Origin: Solea solea
Lineage: Eukaryota > Chordata > Actinopteri > Pleuronectiformes > Soleidae
Length of the DNA stretch: 64,000 nt
Reading direction: 5' to 3'
NCBI RefSeq assembly: GCF_958295425.1
Contig: NC_081145.1
Coordinates: 12,311,099-12,375,098 of the forward strand
Below the pieces are notes generated by a model. That model saw only the letters and a list, made by a program, of their open reading frames with translations. It was not told the origin of the DNA and made no database searches. Below, piece by piece: positions 53,301-61,357 of the stretch (position 1 is the stretch's first letter; each line of letters starts with the position of its first letter). The position numbers were made by a program, and so were the translations under genes.

Positions 53301-55045
53301 TTTTCTCACATTTTTAGGTGCTACATGTAAGCAGACATTAAATGTGTGTCCGTGCCGATGTTACATGCAGTAATTGTTGGTTATGCTGTTGTATCTAGAA
53401 TGACCTGACAGGAGAGCACTCGTGTGTGATGCTGAAGGAGCTGAATACAGATGAAGCCCAAGAGCAGAGCCAGTGGCAATCTGCTTTCTGGAAAGGTGAA
53501 CTTTTCCTGCACTGCCTCAGTTGATCTAGTTTGTTTTTAAACTTACTTTATAGTCCACCAAATTGAGCCTTCTGTTGTCTTCAGATTTCCGACGGCGCTT
53601 CCTGTCTCTCCTCTCCTACCAGTTCAGTCGCTTTCATCCAAGCCTGGCACTCACCATCTTGCAGAATAAAAACTCAAAGGAGAAGACGAGCAGTTAAGAT
53701 CCTTCCATTTCAATTTTTTTTTATCCTGATGAGATTTTTTCAGCGTCTTGCAGGCGTGATCTGACTCATTTCTGTTCCTCACAGTCCTCAGTAGCTCCGA
53801 GCTGGCCGCTCAGTTCAGCCCATACGACCTTAAACGTCTGGAGTTGTATTCAAGGAGCATGGTGGATTATCACCTCATCATGGACCTGATCCCAGCAGTG
53901 GCACGCATGTTCTTCCTCAGGCAGCTTGGTGACATTTCCCTGTCAGCAGCACAGTGTGTAAGTTGCCTCATTGGTTTGAAAACCCCACTTTTCCCTTTGC
54001 TGTGACCAGTTATTTTCTTGTGGATGTTGATCTGCCGATGACTGTTCTTCTCCAGGCGTTACTGCTCGGTGTAGGATTGCAGCACAAGACTGTGGACGAT
54101 CTGGAAAAAGAGATTGATCTCCCAAGCTCACAGCTCATGGGCCTCTTCAACCGTCTTATCCGTAAATTTGTGCAAGTGAGTTTACTTCATTGGAGGAAGT
54201 TGCAGGGGAAAAGAAAGTATAAAGATGTTGTATGTATAACCTGTAATTAAGTCAAGTGCAATATTTATTCTTTCTGTTGTCATTTGTACTGCAGGCCTTC
54301 ACCAGCATCCAGGAAAAGGCGATTGAGGCAGAGATGGCAGAAGCTAAAGATGTAACCTTGGAGCCAACTGTGAAAAGCCTTAATGATGATCTGGTATGTT
54401 GTATCTCAGCACTTAAGTTACAGTAACGGTGATAAGTGCAGAAACATTTTCTGGTTTTCTCCAACGTTAACATTAATTCAAGTTTTAGTTTGATGCTTTT
54501 TGTATTTGTGGACTAAATTCTATATTTTGTTCCAGCCAATGTACAAACTTAAGGTATTTTCTTCACTTCAACAGAATGAAGCTGCCAAAGAGTTTGATGT
54601 GCAACACAAGCAGGAAATAGAGAAAGTGAAGGAAATGGACTTGGAACAGTGAGTATAAAGTCATGACTGTGACCTCAGTCAGTATTAGAATCAGGGAAAT
54701 GTTTACTGAAGCAATTTGTTTTATTTACAGGTACAGGATCCGTGGGGATGATGAGGAGTGGGACCAGGTGTTGCAGAAAGCAGGGAACACAGCTATTGTC
54801 AGCATAAAGAGGTGCAGTGATGCTCAGGATCTGAGGAGGTACTGTGTGATATATTCACAGAAACTGATTTTTTTTTAAACTGTGTTCTTATTTCCAACAG
54901 TGACAAGAAGAGGAAGATGGTTAGGGGGAATGTGGAACAGAGCAATGGGGGTCCCCAACATGGGAAAATGAAAAAGAAGGAAATGCAACATGGCAAATTC
55001 AAGAAGAGCAAGGACAAGCATGGGAAATTTGGAAAGAAGGCGTGA
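46386..55045 (+). CDS. nat10: RNA cytidine acetyltransferase NAT10, complete coding region
   Basis: Nucleolar ATP-dependent enzyme making N4-acetylcytidine in 18S rRNA and Ser/Leu tRNAs using acetyl-CoA (family knowledge). Exons: 46386-46499, 46577-46668, 47394-47565, 47793-47915, 48004-48065, 48143-48257, 48795-48902, 49069-49202, 49314-49407, 49508-49606, 49683-49819, 50432-50556, 50646-50796, 51073-51169, 51291-51407, 52201-52302, 52420-52494, 52580-52696, 52818-52951, 53040-53088, 53399-53495, 53585-53692, 53785-53957, 54056-54175, 54295-54393, 54575-54648, 54731-54811, 54901-55045. Total 3114 bp, 1037 aa (human 1025), all phases consistent. Walker A GRGKS is at 289-293, Walker B VIDEAAA at 388-394, and the GNAT acetyl-CoA loop QGMGYGS at 638-644, including Gly641 known to be essential in human. 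The C-terminal tail is Lys-rich. Exon 22 uses a weak donor, A/GTTAAG. It starts MATVRKKVDNRIR (human MHRKKVDNRIR). Confidence 0.97.
46880..47330 (+). mobile_element. LINE 3' fragment in nat10 intron 2
   Basis: The frame near 46910 reads QLVHNAAARLLAN, typical of the C-terminal part of fish LINE reverse transcriptases (QLVQNAAARLLT...). After about 90 bp a stop interrupts it, then scattered remnants follow. The right end AAAAGTGCTACACAAATACA resembles the usual LINE 3' tail (AAAGTGCTATATAAATAAA). A 5'-truncated, decayed insertion ending about 65 bp before exon 3. Confidence 0.65.
47353..47384 (+). repeat. (GT)16 microsatellite next to the nat10 exon 3 acceptor
   Basis: A 32-bp uninterrupted GT run ends 9 bp before exon 3, with CCGAAACAG between. 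It occupies the place where a polypyrimidine tract is expected. Confidence 0.95.
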
Positions 55046-55341
55046 CAATAGAGTGCTGCATTGACAGGACACTGAGTGGCTGCAAAGCAACAGCAGCCAG
55101 ACAATTATGGATTTCTTGGAGGGACATGTACTGAATCAAAACAAATGGTATCTTCTTTTTCTTTTATCCCTGACCATTTTTTTGAATTTAAGTCATAACA
55201 TGTTGCTTTGGTTTATGTGGTGTTCAAGAACAAAAACACAATACACACTTGTACTAAATAAGAAGAATTTACTTATTTCAAGTATTTCAAACATTAGAAA
55301 ACTATTTTTTGAGGTCCATTTTTGTTGTCATTATTTCTATA

Positions 55342-55347
55342 AATAAA
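55342..55347 (+). terminator. nat10: nat10 polyadenylation signal AATAAA
   Basis: AATAAA followed by an A run, about 300 bp after the nat10 stop and about 75 bp before the adal stop on the opposite strand. Confidence 0.65.
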
Positions 55348-55420
55348 AAAAAAACATTTAAACTTTTTTTAAAACTAGAAACCTGAGGTATATGACTGGT
55401 TTTAAGCTTCACTGAGTTTG

Positions 55421-56028
55421 TCACTTAAACACCTGAGGCTGTAAATCTATCCACTTCTGTCTGAGCTGCTGTTTCACGGTCTCTGGTGCGAAGATGCAAT
55501 CTATGGCTTGCTGGGAGAGCTTCCACATGGCGTCATGACTGAGACCAAATGTGGAAGCCGCCAGCTGATACTCCTGAGACAAGTCTGTACAGAAGACGCC
55601 CTTATCATCGGTCTGTAATATGACAAAGAATAAAAATCATTCATGGTGAACCAAGTTTCTCTTTCTAGCCATCATGTATCATTTCAGTGTCTGTTTCAAT
55701 TTTTACATCAAAACAAAAGGTTGGCATCCTGTAAATGTATTTTTTTTTTTTTATATATATATATATATAATTAGAACCGAGGAAAAGGATTTTTCTGTGT
55801 GTGGAATGATAAATACAGATGAAGTTAAAGTTATGTCATATGTTTAAGCAAGAACAAATAAAGGCAACTTACACAAATCACACTTGGATGTCCCAGCTGG
55901 TACCAGTATTTAAAGTGATGCTTGGAGTAACATGGCACAGTTTGTCCTTTAACATTTGATGTCAGGCATAACTCTACAAGAAAGTTGGGAGATCAAATAT
56001 CCAGTCAAAATACTGTGGAAACTACAGA

Positions 56029-56086
<58 letters not shown>

Positions 56087-57226
56087 AATCACCTTCTTAC
56101 CCAGTGGTATGTTGTTCTTAAGCACTTTGTCAACCAGACTTTGAGATCCACCCACTTCAGGATGCAAGAAGGTACCGTGACCAATCCTGTCTGGAGGAAG
56201 ATTCAGCAGCAACTCTGACTCCTCCAGCTGGGATTGTACCTGAAAATTTTTTGTTGTTGTTATGTCACTGTAGTTGAAGACACTGGGGCTTAGAACAAAT
56301 GATGGAAAGACAATTTGATTTATACTTCTGAGAGGTGCAATGACAACTTCAGTCCACAGTTTCTGGCCCTCTCTAGAGCTGGAAGTAGAGATTTTCCATC
56401 ACCCACCTAAAGATGAAAATTACATGAATACATTTTGACACAATAGAGCATCAAAGGTACTGTCACTATCTTTTTTTTAAAGCCACTAAATAAAACTGGT
56501 TGACTGACTGTTGGATCTCCGCTTAGATCGAGTCCCACCACCAAACCATCAGAGGACAGCAGGAACTCTTCAGCCAACTCCACCGTCTCCATAGCAACCT
56601 TCGCTCCATTCCTTCGGTCAATCGCCACAAGAAGCCTTAAAGATAAATAAGCAGATTTAGACTTGGACTTACATTGTTACAGCATAGGTGGTTTTAACTG
56701 GCCATTAGCCACTAATGTAGGCAGCCTGAGGCCAGCAGATCCAATTCTCATACACTTAAACACAGAAAGTGTACTTTTTGTACTACGCCTACCTGACATC
56801 AATGTCCAGTCCCTCACTTTTACACAGCTGTATGGCTCTGATGATGGCTTCAATATATTTCCTTTTTGTCAAACCTAGGAAAAAGAATGAGGCAGTTAAC
56901 ATAAAGATTACATGTTCATGTTTATGGTCTTGATTTACAAAGCTGACAGCCATACAATCAAAATGTAAGGCTCCATGTAGAGTATGATTACCTGTGTTTT
57001 TCTCCTCCCTTGGTGTACTTCTGAGCTCTAAATATTTGACAGAATCAGCTGCAAACTCCCTGATTACATCTGTAGCCACCTGGAGAGAAAATAACATGTG
57101 TTGCTGATGATCTGGGTAATTATATTAAGAAAAGAACAGCAGTTGAGTTGGTCCAAAGTGAGGGCCAGTCCTCACCATCAGAATGTCCTCCTCTGTGTCC
57201 ACCAGCTGATGGATGACCTTAAAGAC
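55421..57226 (-). CDS. adal: Adenosine deaminase-like (N6-methyl-AMP deaminase), 3' part of gene
   Basis: Zinc hydrolase that removes the N6 substituent of modified AMP to give IMP (family knowledge; also called MAPDA). Eight exons are in the window, in gene order: 57176-57226, 56992-57079, 56793-56874, 56509-56635, 56326-56406, 56101-56239, 55873-55973, 55421-55612; 861 bp, 286 aa plus stop, all phases and GT-AG borders consistent. The protein matches human ADAL from VFKVIHQL to the end (QVFK). Visible features are VKYLELRSTPR, GLDLSGDPT, the HLSE catalytic His/Glu pair, IGHG with the next catalytic His, CLTSNV, and TDDKG with the metal/substrate Asp pair. The N-terminal 70 or so residues, with the first zinc ligands (HAHLNGS block in human), are not found between 57227 and 59000. 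They probably lie beyond the tandem array, outside the window. The gene converges on nat10. Confidence 0.93.
55746..55770. repeat. T run followed by (TA)n in adal intron
   Basis: A short poly-T and TA dinucleotide tract in the last intron of adal. Confidence 0.8.
56030..56080. repeat. (TA)n microsatellite near an adal splice donor
   Basis: A 51-bp uninterrupted TA run followed by A8, about 20 bp inside the intron after the adal exon 56101-56239 (minus-strand sense). Confidence 0.95.
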
Positions 57227-57896
57227 CTGAAAACACCTGCAGATATATGCACCATGTTGTTAGTGATGTCACTTCCCTAATGCCAACCTGTTCTGTTTGA
57301 ATGAGGCATGAGATGATGAGAATTTCCTTTACCAGTTACGCTCAACTGCCATTTGAGCTATTATTGCAAAACAAATCTTTAATTTTTCTTTTTAGTTTTT
57401 TAAACTTCAAGACAAACAAAAACGTGACATCTTGTAATTGCAGTAAATAAAATACATGGATGGGACAATATATTATTGCACAATGTGATCTCACAAAAAG
57501 ATGATCATGATGAATATAAATTTTACTAAAATTTCAATAAAAATAAAATTTACTGTAAAATACCACAAGGGGTAGCCTGCATCACTCATTTTAAGACCCA
57601 TTTTTTTTTACTTTAAAATGTCCACAAAGAATTTGTATCTTTAGTAACATGTTACAATGTTACACAAATGTTACTGTATTCCTTTTTAGTATAAAAAAGT
57701 GTAAAGTATAATCTGTTTGAAAAATGTTGATCAGTGTTTCTCAAACCTGGAAATGATGATTCTCAAATGTCTTTTTTATCCACAAACCAAAAAATATTCT
57801 GTTTTAATTATTTCTTTGTTATAATAATAATAATAATAAGCCCATATATCAGAGTGCAGTCATTAGTCATATCGGCAGACCTCGCACATATCCCAT

Positions 57897-58004
57897 AATG
57901 ATGTCATGGTCCTGTGTTGCATCATCAATTGATTTGATGCTGATGGCTGATTTTGACACATCAAATCCATTCACTGCACTGCAACACACGACCATGACAT
58001 CATT
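57897..58004. repeat. Long hairpin (24 of 25 bp outer stem plus 9-bp inner stem)
   Basis: 57897-57921 is complementary to 57980-58004 at 24 of 25 positions, with a C/C mismatch as the only fault. Inside it, GATTTGATG at 57931-57939 pairs perfectly with CATCAAATC at 57959-57967, leaving a 19-base loop and an internal loop of 9/12 bases. The size, about 108 nt, is in the range of a microRNA precursor or a very short foldback MITE. Confidence 0.75.
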
Positions 58005-58456
58005 CATTATATAGTCAAGTCATTCTATATGTTGTTTTTTTATTTTACATCAAATGAATTTGGTATTTGAATGAATGAATGTCACATTTAATGAGACATT
58101 TATGTATTTAATTCTAATGTGAATGAATGAATGTGAGACACATTTGAGTCATTATTTAATTGTATTTATTGTATTATTGATTGAATGTTGCCACTTTGAC
58201 TCGTCCACAGTTTTCACTTGTTAACAATGTAAAAATGATGTGAACACATTAATCACACAGAAGTCTCATTCATGTGCTCATCCTTTTTAAGCAGCAGTTA
58301 CTGGACACCTGGACCCAACTCTGTGGTCTACAGTCCAGGGAGTGAACCCCTGTCAATTTTTTTTTTGTCTTTTTATGGCTTTTGAAAATGTGAAATAAAA
58401 TGGTATAACCCCCTGCTGTCATCTCTGTGGGGGCGGGGAGGAGACCACACGTAGTT

Positions 58457-58600
58457 TGGCCCCGGCGCCGGGGCCAGGTGTTCGGAGCGTGGTGGATTTG
58501 AACCACCATTTAACCTCAGTCAACAGCATGATTGGTTACAGTAGTGTGCTCAATTCGGGTCGACTACTTCTGCCTTACTAACGGCGCTGAGTGTACAGGA
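58457..58600 (-). repeat. GC-rich palindrome and tRNA-like (SINE-like) fragment
   Basis: TGGCCCCGGCGCCGGGGCCA at 58457-58476 is a perfect 20-bp palindrome. Next to it, on the minus strand, GGTTCAAATCC (58493-58503) fits the pol III B box within a perfect T-arm-like stem (TGGTGG/CCACCA). I could not find a convincing A box or acceptor stem, so this is at best a decayed tRNA-derived element. Confidence 0.4.
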
Positions 58601-60823
58601 ATATTGTTGGCTACCCAGCACTGTTGCCAACTCCTCAGTAAGGAAAGTCGCTATTGGCTGTCCTAAAGGTAGCTAAATGAAGTAATCGCCTAATTTGCAT
58701 AATCAACCATGCTCATGTCTCTCATTAAGGAGGGCTGAGACCCCCCTGGCTCCACCATAGTTCGCACCATGGATATGTTATTTCTGATATGTATCAAATG
58801 CAGTTACTTTTTTTTTGGGAGAGACTGAGTTAAGAAACATTTACATTTACACCCTGCTCTATAAGCCAGGGGGGAACGGCAGCCTGCAGGCTGGGACTGC
58901 TGCAGAGGCTACTGTGAGACTGACCATATTATTGTCTCCTTTCAATATTCATTTTGGATGTTGAATTTAAAATGTCTTCTTCTTTATAAGAACTGGTAAA
59001 CTATGTTTCTTTTGTCTCATTTTGGACGACATACTAAACTATGACTTTTTAGTCCATTTTTGAACGACATACTAAACTATGACTTTTTTGTCAATTTTTG
59101 GACGACATACTAAACTATGACTTTTTTGTCAATTTTTGGACCACATACTAAACTATGACTTTTTTTTTAATCAATTTTTGAATGACATACTAAACTATGA
59201 CTTTTTTGTCACATTTTCGACAACATACTAAACTATGGTATTTTTGTAAATATTTGGACGACGTACTAAACTCTGACTTTTTTACAATTTTTGGGCGACA
59301 TACTAAACTATGACTTTTTTGTCAATTTTTGAACATACTAGACTATGACTTTTTTGTCACATTTTGGATGACATACTTAACTATGACTTGTTTGTCAATT
59401 TTTGAACGACATACTAAACTATGACTTTTTTGTCCATTTTTGGACGACATACTAAACTATGACTTTTTTGTCAATTTTTGGATGACATACTTAACTATGC
59501 CTTTTTTTGTGATATACTAAACTATGACTGTATTGTCACATTTTGGACGACATACTAAACTATGACATTTTTGTCTCATTTTGGACGACATACTAAACTA
59601 TGACTTTTTTGTCACATTTTGAACAACATACTAGACTATGACTTTTTTATCTCATTTTGGATGACATACTTAACTATGACTTTTTTATCTCATTTTGGAT
59701 GACATACTTAACTATGACTTTTTTATCTCATTTTGGATGACATACTTAACTATGACTTTTTTGTCAATTTTTGAACGACATACTAAACTATGACATTATT
59801 GTAAATTTTTGGACGACGTACTAAACTATGACTTTTTTGTCAATTTTTGGACGACATACTAAACTATGACTTTTTTTGTCAATTTTTGGACGACATACTA
59901 AACTATGACTTTTTTTGTCAATTTTTGGACAACATACTAAACTATGATGTTTTTGTCAATCTTTGGACGACATACTGAACTATGACTTTTTTTGTCACAT
60001 TTTGAACAACATACTAGACTATGACTTTTTTATCTCATTTTGGATGACATACTTACCTATGACTTTTTTTGTCAATTTTTGAACGACATACTAAACTATG
60101 AGTTTTTTGTCCATTTTTGGACGACATACTAAACTATGAGATTTTTGTCAATTTTTGAACGACATACTAAACTATGACTTTTTTGTCAATTTTTGGATGA
60201 CATACTAAACTATGACATTTTTGTCAATTTTTGGACGACATACTAAACTATGACTTTTTTGTCAATTTTTGGACGACATACTAAACTATGACTTTTTTTG
60301 TCAATTTTTGGACGACATACTAAAGTATGACTTTTTTTGTCAATTTTTGGACGACATACTAAACTATGACTTTTTTGTCAATTTCTGGAACACATACTAA
60401 TGACATTTCTGGAACACATACTATGACATTTTTGTCAATTTTTGGACAACATACTAAACTATGATGTTTTTGTCAATCTTTGGACGACATACTGAACTAT
60501 GACTTTTTTTGTCAATTTTTGGACGACATACTAAACTATGACTTTTTTGTAAATTTTTGAACAACATACTAGCTATGACTCTTTTATCTCATTTTGGATG
60601 ACATACTAAACTATGAAATTTTTGTCTCATTTTGGACCACATACTAAACTATGACATTGTTGACAAATTTTGGGCCACATACTAAACTATGATTTTTTTG
60701 TCAATTTTTGGACAACATACTAAACTACAACATTTTTGTCTCATTTTGGCCGACATACTAAACTATGACATTTTTGTCTCATTTTGGAACACATACTAAA
60801 CTATGACATTTTTGTCTCATTTT

Positions 60824-61208
60824 GGACGGCATGACTTCTGTGTCATATTTTGGAGAAGATATTAAACTACGCCTTCTTTGTTACATTTGAAACATATAGA
60901 CCACAGGCGGGACTTGAACTCACAAAACTTAGCTTCCAAGACTAGTTCCTTATCCGTACAGCCACTTGGCCAATTGTTGTCAAGCTATGGACATACTGAC
61001 GTACAACTTTTATGTTACTTCTTGGATGACATACTTGTATTGTCAAATTTTGGACGACATACTAAACTATGACTTTTTTGTCAATTTTTGGACGACATAC
61101 TAAACAACTATGACTTTTTTTGTAAATTTTTGGACGACATACTAAACTATGACTTTTTTTGTCAATTTTTGGACGACATACTAAACTATGACATTTTTGT
61201 CTCATTTT
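60824..61208. repeat. 385-bp higher-order unit within the array, copy 1
   Basis: From GGACGGCATGACTTCTG at 60824 to the same motif at 61209 is 385 bp. It contains a non-satellite insert (about 60830-61035) with a tRNA-like segment, followed by ordinary 38-bp units. The second copy starts at 61209 and carries the same insert with a few base changes. Confidence 0.85.
60899..60972 (-). pseudogene. tRNA-like segment in the array, copy 1
   Basis: On the minus strand the segment starts TGGCCAAGTGGC (A-box like), continues ACGGATAAGG (D-arm like) and has GAGTTCAAGTCCC (B-box like) before GCCTGTGGTC. The layout resembles a tRNA of the Arg type (compare GTGGCCTAATGGATAAGG). A 7-base loop CTTGGAA would give anticodon TGG, but the anticodon stem has at least one mismatch and the acceptor ends do not pair well. 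A pseudo-tRNA or the head of a tRNA-derived SINE is likely. Confidence 0.5.
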
Positions 61209-61283
61209 GGACGGCATGACTTCTGTGTCATATTTTGGAGAAGATATTAAACTAAGCCTTCTTTGTTACATTTGAAACATATA

Positions 61284-61357
61284 GACCACAGGCGGGACTT
61301 GAACTCACAAACCTTAGCTTCCAAGACTAGTTCCTTATCCGTACAGCCACTTGGCCA
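61284..61357 (-). pseudogene. tRNA-like segment in the array, copy 2
   Basis: A near-identical copy of the segment at 60899-60972, exactly 385 bp further on. One visible change is AAGGTT for AAGTTT before GTGAGTTCAAG. It arose by duplication of the whole block, not by a second insertion. Confidence 0.5.

Larger units (their letters stand above)
57227..58999. other. adal: adal 5' intron region, no exon recognised
   Basis: Scanned on the minus strand for the missing N-terminal adal exons (the LEECF and HAHLNGS blocks); none seen. It contains an AAT run at 57816-57840, the long hairpin 57897-58004, two GAATGAATGAATGT copies near 58069 and 58121, a GC-rich patch with a 20-bp palindrome at 58457, and a sequence with a tRNA-like B box at 58493. 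The stretch 58600-58760 (GTTGCCAACTCCTCAGTAAGG and after) has the look of a dispersed fish repeat, not confirmed. Confidence 0.5.
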
